DNA from: Candidatus Thorarchaeota archaeon
GTDB lineage: Archaea > Asgardarchaeota > Thorarchaeia > Thorarchaeales > Thorarchaeaceae
Reading direction: 5' to 3'
Assembly: GCA_004524595.1 (NCBI GenBank)
Contig: SDOA01000048.1
Location: 1 to 29,553, forward strand
DNA: 29,553 bases
This document shows positions 7,048 to 15,358 of the stretch, piece by piece; the stretch's first letter is position 1, and each line of letters opens with the position of its first letter. The notes under the pieces were generated by a model. That model did no database searches and had not been told where the DNA came from. It saw only the letters and a list, made by a program, of their open reading frames with translations. The translations under genes and the position numbers were made by a program.

Positions 7048-9831
7048 ATGGCTTTAGCATCGTTTGATTTGAAATCTAAAAAGCTTCAAGACATAAAGGA
7101 GGTCTATGCAATTACTGAGCTGGGTCAAATAATCTTTCTAAATAATCCCAATGCTTCAAAAAAGACAATGACAGGAGGTAAAGCATCAAATCTTACAATT
7201 TTGGCAAATGCAGGTTTCAACATACCAAAGGGATTCATAATCACTACTGATGCGTATGCGAGCTTTGTTAAGGAGAACGAACTCGAATATATTGCATCTC
7301 AATATTTGAAGGGAATTCGTCATGATGATGCGCTTGAAATGAAACGTGCTTCTGAAACACTTAGGAAAAAAATACAGGAATCAGTATTGCCAGAAACCTT
7401 AGTTAATGAGATTAAATTTGCTTATTCTGAAATTAGTGGAGGTCCCGTAGCAGTAAGGTCTTCAGCTACAGCTGAAGATTTGCCAGATGCATCGTTTGCA
7501 GGTCAATATGACACTTCTCTTAATATTGAAGGTGCTGAAGATGTCATTGAACACGTCAAACATTGTTTTGGTTCAATATGGACTACGAGAGCCATTTCAT
7601 ATCGAGAAGAAAACCATATTCCTCATGAAAATGTGCTGGTTGCAGTCATTGTTCAATCAATGATAGATGCGAAAAGTGCCGGGGTAATGTTTACGAAGAA
7701 TCCTATATCAAATGCAGATAATGAGATTATGATAGAATCCAATTTTGGTCTTGGAGAATCAGTTGTATCAGGCTATGCGATACCAGACAGATATATTGTA
7801 CAATATCAAAAAGATGGAAAGACTCCCTCTAGCCTAATTAGTAGAGAAATAGGCACCAAAAATACAATCGTTGTGAGTAACGACAAAGGTTGCGGGGTCA
7901 TGCAATTAAAAAATGAGTCTAATCGAAGTCAGCTCTCATCACTTGATGATGACGAAATTATCAGGTTAGCTGACCTTGGGAAATCAATTGAAGATTTTTT
8001 CAAAGGACCTCAAGATATTGAATGGGCAATAGATAAGCAAGGGCAAATTCATCTTTTGCAATCAAGACCAATTACGATTGACAGGAAAAAAAGGGGACAG
8101 GCAAAAGATGATGTCTTTTGGACCAGAGGATACTCAGATGACTATTGGAATGATCCTGTTTCTCCACTATTTTTTAGTCTTCTAGGAGATCAAATCACCT
8201 ATATTGTGAATATTGAAGCAAATGCGGTCATGGGATACAAGAATATGCCTGAGGAACTTCTCAAACTCTACAAAGGACATGCATATTTCAACCTCGATGT
8301 TCTAAAAACGAAAGTCATCAATGAGATGCCTCCTTTCATAAGATCCGATGATGTCATGAATTACTTCCCTGATGGCTCTGGACCATATGGAAAAGATACC
8401 ATGAGAAACCTTCCCTTCGCCATTAAGAATCGAATAATAGCGGAGATAAGGGTCATGCTCCTCGACGGTGATGGGAGTATGACCAAGACAAATGATGTTT
8501 ATGAAAGGTGGTCAAAAGAGGAATTCGATCCCGCATGTAAAGCATTTGATACAGCCTTCGAAAAATTCCGTAACAGTGGGTCTGCTCTTGAATTAATGGA
8601 GATAGCAGATGACCTTGATAAAGTCATGATGAAACATTTCAGATTGGTCCGTTATGGATTACCAGTCCATACTCTAGGAATGAACTTAATCACCAATTAT
8701 CTTCTAAAGAGATGGTTAGGTGAAAAAGCAGCCATAATCTTGTATCCTATTCTCTTATCAGGAGTCGAACATAAAACCAGTGAAACAAATAAACGAATCG
8801 AAGCTCTTGCTTCAATTATCCGCAAAGATGAGGAGCTATGTAAGTTCCTCCTCAATACTCCGTCTCGAGAAATTCTTAGTAGTCTTGATTCATTCAGCTC
8901 ATCACTATCAAAGGAGTTTCTTGAAAGCTTCAATGAATTCATAGATGAATTCGGAGACCGTGGATTCACAAGAGAACCATATTATCCGCGTTGGAGCGAC
9001 TCTCCTGAACTTGTATTTGATGTCCTGAAATCACTAGTATCTGAGGAGGCTAGAGACCTAAAGGAAGCAGAGGGAACCTTGGCTCAAAGAAGAGTAAAAG
9101 CGGAAAAATTCGTCGAGAAGATAATTCGTGCGCAGAGGTATGGACCACTTAAAAAAGTGTTATTCTCAACAATACTTGGTATGGCTAGGACTTATACAGG
9201 ATTCCGCGAGAATCAGAGATTTAATCTTGATCGATGGATTACAAGAGAACGGATAGCGTACCTTGAGATTGGTAACCGCCTTGTAAATGAAGGATATCTC
9301 AATGAACCTATACACATCTTTTTCCTTTATCGTAATGAAGTGAAACAAATACTCAGAAACCCATTAACTGTTGACAAAGAAGAAATCAAAATGCGAGTGC
9401 AGGATAGATTTGAAGAATTCCTGAAATATGAAAATACAACTCCTCCAAAATTCCTCCAAGGAGAGAGAGAATTTGATGATCCATTGCCAAAATCTGCTGA
9501 AGGATTCAAGGGAATCCCTGCAAGCCAAGGTCTCTTAACTGGATATGTTCGTGTACTGAATAGTGTCGAGAATGTTCCTCAAGTTAAAGCTGGTGAGATA
9601 CTAGTGGTACCACGAACCGACCCAGGATGGACTCCAGTCTTTTCTAAGATAGGCGGTCTCATCACAGAGACAGGTGGAATTCTCTCGCATGGTGCAGTTG
9701 TTTCACGCGAATTCGGAATCCCCGCTGTCACAAATATACGAAATGCATGTCAAATCTTCAAGACAGGACAGAAAGTGACCATAGATGGCAATGAGGGGGT
9801 CGTAATACTTCATGATTTGGAGAGAGAATAG
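7048..9831 (+). CDS. Rifampicin-phosphotransferase-like dikinase (PEP-synthase-related)
   Basis: A 927-residue cytoplasmic enzyme in three parts. Residues ~40-350 are a PPDK-type ATP-binding domain (GGKASNL, VAVRSSATAEDLPDASFAGQ, QDIEWAID, QSRPI). Residues ~360-835 are a largely helical middle domain. Residues ~840-925 are a C-terminal phosphohistidine swivelling domain with His881 in TGGILSHGAVVSREFGIPAV. A true PEP synthase has a TIM barrel after the histidine domain. This protein has none and puts the histidine domain last, as in rifampicin phosphotransferase. By family knowledge such enzymes move the beta-phosphate of ATP through the histidine to a substrate bound by the middle domain. 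The natural substrate here is unknown. The stop codon abuts the ATG of the next gene, indicating translational coupling. Confidence 0.85.
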   Translation: MALASFDLKSKKLQDIKEVYAITELGQIIFLNNPNASKKTMTGGKASNLTILANAGFNIPKGFIITTDAYASFVKENELEYIASQYLKGIRHDDALEMKRASETLRKKIQESVLPETLVNEIKFAYSEISGGPVAVRSSATAEDLPDASFAGQYDTSLNIEGAEDVIEHVKHCFGSIWTTRAISYREENHIPHENVLVAVIVQSMIDAKSAGVMFTKNPISNADNEIMIESNFGLGESVVSGYAIPDRYIVQYQKDGKTPSSLISREIGTKNTIVVSNDKGCGVMQLKNESNRSQLSSLDDDEIIRLADLGKSIEDFFKGPQDIEWAIDKQGQIHLLQSRPITIDRKKRGQAKDDVFWTRGYSDDYWNDPVSPLFFSLLGDQITYIVNIEANAVMGYKNMPEELLKLYKGHAYFNLDVLKTKVINEMPPFIRSDDVMNYFPDGSGPYGKDTMRNLPFAIKNRIIAEIRVMLLDGDGSMTKTNDVYERWSKEEFDPACKAFDTAFEKFRNSGSALELMEIADDLDKVMMKHFRLVRYGLPVHTLGMNLITNYLLKRWLGEKAAIILYPILLSGVEHKTSETNKRIEALASIIRKDEELCKFLLNTPSREILSSLDSFSSSLSKEFLESFNEFIDEFGDRGFTREPYYPRWSDSPELVFDVLKSLVSEEARDLKEAEGTLAQRRVKAEKFVEKIIRAQRYGPLKKVLFSTILGMARTYTGFRENQRFNLDRWITRERIAYLEIGNRLVNEGYLNEPIHIFFLYRNEVKQILRNPLTVDKEEIKMRVQDRFEEFLKYENTTPPKFLQGEREFDDPLPKSAEGFKGIPASQGLLTGYVRVLNSVENVPQVKAGEILVVPRTDPGWTPVFSKIGGLITETGGILSHGAVVSREFGIPAVTNIRNACQIFKTGQKVTIDGNEGVVILHDLERE

Positions 9832-10800
9832 ATGGAACCATTGACACACAGACCATCATCAGTTGATGTAGAGTGGAATGAGAGTTATTATTTCATCTTC
9901 TACGACAAAAGGACTAAGATTGGTGGTATGAGCCGACTTGGATTCAAGCCAAATAAGAAAGACGGAATGACATTCTTTTTCCTGTTTCTACCGGATGGAT
10001 CAGTTGGAGCATATCATGCAACGGATGATGCTAGTAACTACCCTGATGTGTTGCGAGTGGAGAGTGTTCAATATTCCTGCCTTGAAGATGGGAGATGGAA
10101 ATACACCTTTGAAGGTCCAATGCTTATTTTCGATAATCCAGAGAATTTCGCCAAGGTGCAGGAAACACCTGAAGTCATCACCGATTTAGTTGGTGGAAAA
10201 ATAAACTTACAATATAGTGCAATTCATGAAACCTATGAATATAGTGAACATATGACCAAAGAATCTCTCGAGATTGGTAAGAAAACAGGAGATATGCATT
10301 GGGAACAAATAGGAAAAGTAAGTGGATCAATACAGATTGGAGACGAAATTTACAATATCGATGCATGTATTGGACAGAGAGACCATACTCATGGAATAAG
10401 AGACTGGACTGGTATTGGTAACTGGTTTTATTTTGTCATTTGGTTTGATGAGAATCTAGCACTCAATCCTGCAGCAGTTGTCATGGATGATGGCCGAATA
10501 GGGTCTGGAGGTTTCATCTATAAAGATGGAGGGAACATCCCAATTGAATCAATACGAATTTTAGAACACTCGTATAGAGAGTGTGGTGTTTTCCCAACAT
10601 CTACAGAACTTGAGATCACGGATAAGCAAGGAGAAAAGTACATTCTCAAAGCAAACCCGGGATCAATAATACCTGTACCATTCAGGGGAAATGAGGGGGA
10701 ACTCTCCTTTCTAATTCAATCATTTGGGACATTTCAATTAAATGAAAGAGAGGGCGGATATGGCTCATATGAGGTGCTAAGAAAAAGCAGGAATCAATAA
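9832..10800 (+). CDS. CrtC/AttH-like lipocalin-fold protein (DUF7064/7065-like)
   Basis: A 322-residue, beta-rich protein with no signal peptide. The central motif GQRDHTHGIRDW closely matches the G-x-R-D-H-S-W-G-x-R-x-W signature of the hydroxyneurosporene hydratase (CrtC)-like double-lipocalin families. These bind or modify lipids and terpenoids. Two beta-rich halves are separated by the stretch around 150-185. The ATG starts on the base after the preceding TAG, so translation is almost certainly coupled and the two proteins probably work in one pathway. Related pairs of PEP-utilising-domain proteins with this family occur in bacteria, as far as I recall. A lipophilic substrate for the phosphotransferase is therefore a reasonable guess, not a demonstration. 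Confidence 0.7.
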   Translation: MEPLTHRPSSVDVEWNESYYFIFYDKRTKIGGMSRLGFKPNKKDGMTFFFLFLPDGSVGAYHATDDASNYPDVLRVESVQYSCLEDGRWKYTFEGPMLIFDNPENFAKVQETPEVITDLVGGKINLQYSAIHETYEYSEHMTKESLEIGKKTGDMHWEQIGKVSGSIQIGDEIYNIDACIGQRDHTHGIRDWTGIGNWFYFVIWFDENLALNPAAVVMDDGRIGSGGFIYKDGGNIPIESIRILEHSYRECGVFPTSTELEITDKQGEKYILKANPGSIIPVPFRGNEGELSFLIQSFGTFQLNEREGGYGSYEVLRKSRNQ

Positions 10801-10811
10801 ATGTATGACAA

Positions 10812-10825
10812 TCTAATATATTAGA
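10812..10825. promoter_or_regulatory. Perfect 14-base palindrome upstream of the phosphatase-like gene
   Basis: TCTAATATATTAGA is its own reverse complement. It lies in the 58-base gap between two plus-strand genes, centred about 40 bases before the ATG at 10859, where a TATA box or operator would be expected. It may be a TATA box covered by a regulator site. Confidence 0.35.
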
Positions 10826-10858
10826 AGAATATGAATTGATTGCTAGGCGGTCAGGAAG

Positions 10859-11515
10859 ATGTTTGAATATGTCCAAGAACGAGAACATACAACCAGACTC
10901 GAACCTAGAACTATGGTCTATGTAATTACACTTGGCGAAATGGATAAAGATAATCCAGAGAAACTTTCAGATAGAGGAAAGAATCAGGTTCAAGAACTCG
11001 CGAATTCTCGACTTGTAACAGGTGTGAGTAGAATCTATAGCTCACCAGCAAGTGTGGCTGTTGAAACTTCAAATATTCTAAAGAAAGAGTTCTACTGCAA
11101 CGTAGAGAAAAAGGAGTGTCTTATTGAACTCGAATTGGGAATCCCATGGACTGATGAAGATAAGCTGAGAGAGACTCTTCAGCGACTCTGGGAAGATGAA
11201 GACTTCAAGCCAAACAATGGAGAATCAATGTCAGAAGCACGTTCGAGAATTAGAGATTGTCTAAATGAGATTGGTCTTCGACATCAAGGAGATAGTGTTG
11301 CAATCGTTACTCATCCATTGACATCTAATCTCCTTCATTCTCTTGTAACTGGTGTTCCTTCTGAAATTCATGATTGGTTAATGAGTGGTTTTGCCTCTTG
11401 TGCATCATATGAGCATACAAAAGCTGGATGGATTCTAGTTATGCCTCCTGATAATAGCTTTCTCACTGATCCCTCGACAATAGCAGATATTCTCCCAGAT
11501 AATCTGGTTGACTAA
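10859..11515 (+). CDS. Degenerate histidine phosphatase (phosphoglycerate mutase-like fold)
   Basis: A 218-residue protein with the layout of the histidine phosphatase superfamily: N-terminal strand YVITLGE, LSDRGKNQ, YSSPASVAVET, NNGESMSEARSRI and VAIVTHPLTSNLL. Compared with the normal motif LVRHGE, the catalytic Arg-His pair is replaced by Thr24-Leu25. The second phosphate-binding Arg in SSPLxRA is replaced by Val66. Only the late His152 remains. Phosphatase or mutase activity is therefore unlikely, and a binding or regulatory role is inferred. It follows the coupled phosphotransferase/CrtC-like pair after 58 bases and may share its transcript. An alternative ATG at 10913 would remove 18 residues without touching the domain. 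Confidence 0.7.
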   Translation: MFEYVQEREHTTRLEPRTMVYVITLGEMDKDNPEKLSDRGKNQVQELANSRLVTGVSRIYSSPASVAVETSNILKKEFYCNVEKKECLIELELGIPWTDEDKLRETLQRLWEDEDFKPNNGESMSEARSRIRDCLNEIGLRHQGDSVAIVTHPLTSNLLHSLVTGVPSEIHDWLMSGFASCASYEHTKAGWILVMPPDNSFLTDPSTIADILPDNLVD

Positions 11516-11564
11516 AAAAAAGAGAACGGAAGAGGTCTAGACAATTCTTCAGACCTCATCCGTT
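11514..11564 (-). terminator. Strong hairpin plus T8 after the 1.19-kilo-residue surface gene
   Basis: AACGGAAGAGGTCT (11525-11538) pairs with AGACCTCATCCGTT (11551-11564) over 14 positions with one mismatch and a 12-base loop. On the minus strand it is followed by CTC and eight T. It begins about 11 bases after the surface-gene stop codon. The T run overlaps the complement of the TAA of the convergent gene ending at 11515. Confidence 0.65.
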
Positions 11565-11575
11565 ATAATGTTCCA

Positions 11576-14500
11576 TTAGCGTCTACGATACATTACACAA
11601 ACTATCACAACAAGAGCGACAACGCCACCAACAATGAGATAGAGCGTTGCTGGATTGCCTTCTCCGTTTGTGGAAGGTGTGGTAGTTGTAGTTGTACTGG
11701 CACCACTCTGAAGCGAGCTAGTATATGCAACAAAGACAGGATCGCAGATGATATCATGACCACCCCAGTTTGAATAACCTGCAGTCATGAAGAGCATTGA
11801 TACATCTACATTCCAGTTAGTTACTGAATTCCCTGATGCTGACTCATACATGATACTGAAGGCTCCAATAGGAGCTGTAGAAGACCCTGAGTAGTGGGTT
11901 TCTGTGTAGCTGTCCCCGCCCCAAATATAGGGTAGTTCTCCCATTGAAACCTCAGCATAGGGTGTGTCTTCGTCACCGAATCGATAGTATGAAGCATCGA
12001 GACTTGCAGAATTGCTATCTGTCACAGGTCGTTCATCAGCATAATATCTTGTGGCAGTTCCAGATGTTAAAACTCCGAAGAAGTTCACTGCAAGGCTACG
12101 ACCATTTAACACGCTATTGTCGAAATCGGTGAGCGTCCAATCGCCAATGACTTGGTCGACTTTGAACGAAACAGCATGGTTCCATGTCTGAGAATCTTCT
12201 GGGTCAAACTCAACCATGTCCACGTTGAAGGTAATATCAAACGCCATCTCTTCGATTGTTGCATCAGTTATCCAATAATCGAAGTTGGTTGAATTCAGAC
12301 CAATAACTCCCTGATAGGATTGTCTAAAATCCCAAGCTCCTCGTAATGCAGAGGAATGTTCAACTTGAAGTGGATAGATGGTCACATCGACATTAGATAC
12401 GGTCACTCCAAATCGAACCTCTGTATCAGGATCTACAATCACATCACCAGATGAGTTAGTTGCTCCAAATGGTCTGCGAAGTTCAACACTCTCGACATCA
12501 TCTATCAGTACAAGATGAGTCACTTCTTCAGTGACAACCTGTCCGCGTACAATGGAGAAATCAGGAGCACTTTCAGAAGGTCCAATTCCATCATTGAATA
12601 TCAACAAACCAGCATACTCAGCTTTAAAATGAGCAAGTGTTGCTTGATCTCCAGCGATACTGACCCAGAAATTCTGAGTTGTACCCCATGCAAACCAAGT
12701 TGATGTCCAACGACCTTGCTCTATACCAGGGATTGTACTAAGATCCAGTGTTCGATTCTTTGAGAGCCAAGATACATACTCGTATCCAGGCAGAGGAATA
12801 TCGTTGTCAATATCAGCCCAGAGTGTACTCTGAATTTCAACCATCTCAATAGGACTTACTGGACTTCCATCTGTATGATACCAATAGAAAGTCTCATTTG
12901 TAGTGAACCAGATTTCTTGCTTTACAACTCCCATCCAGTTCTCTGACCAGAACTCATCGCCCGGTTGACCAGGTGAGGGATCAAAACCAACACCTACCCG
13001 CATACCGTTAACTGTTATATTACCCCAATGATCCCAATACCCTGTTCGAAGTATAAAGTATTGATCATCTTCGGTGAAGATATTCCCATCGAGATCAATT
13101 GCACCATTATCAGTCACTACCCATGTAGGAGGTGTGTAGTATGGCACTACGCCTAACCGTAGATTTCTAGGGCTCCAAATTGTACTAGTTGAAAGGTCAA
13201 TCTGATTATACTGATCTGTCCAAGAGTCAACTAATGCATTGTATTGCTCGATAGTTAACTGAGTGTCATTCAGCCAATAGGGATAAGTCCAATTACCATA
13301 TTGATCTTGTATTCGTACATTCTGGATGATGCCTACCTTCACTGTTGCTCTCTCAATTACCATTGACAGGGCTTCGGAGTCAAAGTTGAACATGACCTCA
13401 AGTATCGATAAATCAGTACCTAATGTCAAATCAAAATCAGATACTAACAGATGAATAGTTGGGAGAGTTACACTCCATAATAGTGCACCACCTCTAAGAT
13501 ACATATTTACTCGATATGATGAAATAGTAGTTGGCATACCTGTTTCGAAGTCTAGCACCATTTTATGAGTGATATCAATTCGCCAATAATGAGTTTCGTT
13601 GCCATCCATTATTGAACCCTTGACTTCAATAGTGATATCTTTCAATTGCTGTGTGAGATTGAATAAGGCAGTAAGTCCAGAATCTATATCTAAAATTTCA
13701 TAAACAATTGAGCCATTTAACTCATTCACATCTCTATGGACCAAGAGAGTAAGGTTAAGTGGTTCACCTTGTTGTGCCACATTAGCAATAGAACCATCCA
13801 TCTTATAGACAAATGCCTCTATGAAGGCAGCACGGAATGACAACTTTAAAGTTGCTCGCTCTTTGATTTCGGGTCTCGCAATGATTGGTTTATCATCGAC
13901 ATCGAGGACTGTTACCAATCCCATCTCGGGCTCGATTATACCACCAAATCCAAATCCAGGATCTAAATCAGTTTCATTTGTAAAGTACCCAGCCCACTGG
14001 ATTCTGTGACGGTCATCAAATGCACCAGTATTGACTTCATCAGCAACATAATATTGAGATAATTCTATTGTTGAATTCTCAATAACAGAGAGGTGTGGGA
14101 ACCACATTCCAATCCCTCCACCAAGATTTAGCCATTCCCACGTAAGGTCAATGTATCCTGCTAGGACTGAAACATCTGATGAATTGACATTCAAAAACAT
14201 AAATGGATAGAGGTCGAATTCTCGTTGTGTCCATGTCAAATCTTTATTGAATAAGACTGCCTCTGAAACATCTAGTCCAACTGGATAAGTCCAATTCACT
14301 GTAATCATGTAGGATAAGTTCTGAGTCAATTGTGTAAAGGGTATCAATGTCCGACCAATCTGAACAGAAGACATCATTCTAACAATGAAAGTGTCATTTA
14401 CATCGACATAGTGAATAATATTAGCAAATTCGTTAACGATATCTGCATAGTAATAATTTGGCAATGAAAAATCAAATGGATTAACAGCAATCCCGAAACC

Positions 14501-15151
14501 AATTGGTGGGCTACCAAACTCACCACGAATATTTTGAGCTAACCACGATGGCATAACTGGTCGTCCATCTTTATCAATAACTTGCATTCCGGTACTGAGT
14601 ATCTGTGGTAGAATTAATGTCGAATAAGTGATAGCGAAAATTACTTCATAATAATCTGTTTCTTCGGTAAATGAAGAAGCTAAAGAATCGAGCTGGATAA
14701 AGCTGGATGATCGTGGTTCCTCAACGCCGGGAACATAAATGAAGGCAACACAATTCCATCTTTCTGCAGTAGCATTGTATTCCAATCCAAAAGATGGCGA
14801 TCTCAATACATCACGAGTGCCCCAGAATTGAATTGAATCTAATTCATTACCTACTCCAAGGAATGCTTTAGGTATTATAATATTAATAAATAGGTCGTAA
14901 CCTACTTCAACTCTATAGCTGTTTTCAGCAATATCTGTTCCATTGGCATACTCAATCCAAACTGTGGGCTGGGGACCGAACACCCAATGGGAGTGTTGTT
15001 CTGAATGTTCGACCTGAATGGTCTCTTCAGCAACTTCCCAAGCAACGCGTAGAGTTGGATCCGGAGTAGTCTGTGCAACAGCAGGATTTATCGCTCCTGT
15101 AAAACTTACAAACAGCAATGTAATTAACATAACCGTAATTATTTTTCTCAT
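11576..15151 (-). CDS. Large secreted, membrane-anchored surface protein
   Basis: About 1191 residues. The N-terminus MRKIITVMLITLLFVSFTGA is a signal peptide, with likely cleavage near PAVAQ. The C-terminus is a short threonine/serine stalk (STTTTTTPSTNGEGN) followed by one membrane helix and the basic stop-transfer tail YRRR. The long extracellular part is beta-rich, aromatic-rich and full of N-x-S/T glycosylation sites, with almost no cysteine. I see no catalytic motif or named domain; a cell-surface or S-layer-like protein is the best description. The ATG at 15151 is preferred over GTG at 15160, because the GTG forms part of the ribosome-binding site GAGGTG located six bases upstream of the ATG. 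The gene lies 207 bases downstream of the amylo-glucosidase gene on the same strand. Confidence 0.75.
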   Translation of the reverse strand: MRKIITVMLITLLFVSFTGAINPAVAQTTPDPTLRVAWEVAEETIQVEHSEQHSHWVFGPQPTVWIEYANGTDIAENSYRVEVGYDLFINIIIPKAFLGVGNELDSIQFWGTRDVLRSPSFGLEYNATAERWNCVAFIYVPGVEEPRSSSFIQLDSLASSFTEETDYYEVIFAITYSTLILPQILSTGMQVIDKDGRPVMPSWLAQNIRGEFGSPPIGFGIAVNPFDFSLPNYYYADIVNEFANIIHYVDVNDTFIVRMMSSVQIGRTLIPFTQLTQNLSYMITVNWTYPVGLDVSEAVLFNKDLTWTQREFDLYPFMFLNVNSSDVSVLAGYIDLTWEWLNLGGGIGMWFPHLSVIENSTIELSQYYVADEVNTGAFDDRHRIQWAGYFTNETDLDPGFGFGGIIEPEMGLVTVLDVDDKPIIARPEIKERATLKLSFRAAFIEAFVYKMDGSIANVAQQGEPLNLTLLVHRDVNELNGSIVYEILDIDSGLTALFNLTQQLKDITIEVKGSIMDGNETHYWRIDITHKMVLDFETGMPTTISSYRVNMYLRGGALLWSVTLPTIHLLVSDFDLTLGTDLSILEVMFNFDSEALSMVIERATVKVGIIQNVRIQDQYGNWTYPYWLNDTQLTIEQYNALVDSWTDQYNQIDLSTSTIWSPRNLRLGVVPYYTPPTWVVTDNGAIDLDGNIFTEDDQYFILRTGYWDHWGNITVNGMRVGVGFDPSPGQPGDEFWSENWMGVVKQEIWFTTNETFYWYHTDGSPVSPIEMVEIQSTLWADIDNDIPLPGYEYVSWLSKNRTLDLSTIPGIEQGRWTSTWFAWGTTQNFWVSIAGDQATLAHFKAEYAGLLIFNDGIGPSESAPDFSIVRGQVVTEEVTHLVLIDDVESVELRRPFGATNSSGDVIVDPDTEVRFGVTVSNVDVTIYPLQVEHSSALRGAWDFRQSYQGVIGLNSTNFDYWITDATIEEMAFDITFNVDMVEFDPEDSQTWNHAVSFKVDQVIGDWTLTDFDNSVLNGRSLAVNFFGVLTSGTATRYYADERPVTDSNSASLDASYYRFGDEDTPYAEVSMGELPYIWGGDSYTETHYSGSSTAPIGAFSIMYESASGNSVTNWNVDVSMLFMTAGYSNWGGHDIICDPVFVAYTSSLQSGASTTTTTTPSTNGEGNPATLYLIVGGVVALVVIVCVMYRRR

Positions 15152-15165
15152 TTTACCCACCTCGC

Positions 15166-15228
15166 CAAGAACCTAGCGTGCTGCATATGTCTAATAATGA
15201 AATATCTCAAGCATATTGCTGGTTCTTG
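15166..15228 (-). promoter_or_regulatory. Inverted repeat in the leader of the surface-protein gene
   Basis: CAAGAACC(T)AGC (15166-15177) and GCTGGTTCTTG (15218-15228) are complementary over 11 pairs with one bulged base, separated by about 40 bases. The 3' arm in the transcript ends just before the ribosome-binding site GAGGTG. If transcription starts upstream of it, this would fold into a 5'-leader stem beside the start site. Confidence 0.3.
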
Positions 15229-15358
15229 ATCTCTTGGTGTTTTCATCGCAGGTACTTTCCTGATTACCTCTGATGGAATAACCAACAAACTGCAATTAAT
15301 GTATGCAACTTTTCTATATAGTACTATTATGAATGAATCATCTAGATGAATTATCGTT

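Noticed and set aside
2005..10800. A single biosynthetic cluster linking the type III PKS with the phosphotransferase/CrtC-like pair
   Set aside because: They lie on opposite strands with a transporter, PRC-barrel and zinc-protein genes between them and no shared regulatory sequence; a pathway link is possible but not supported.
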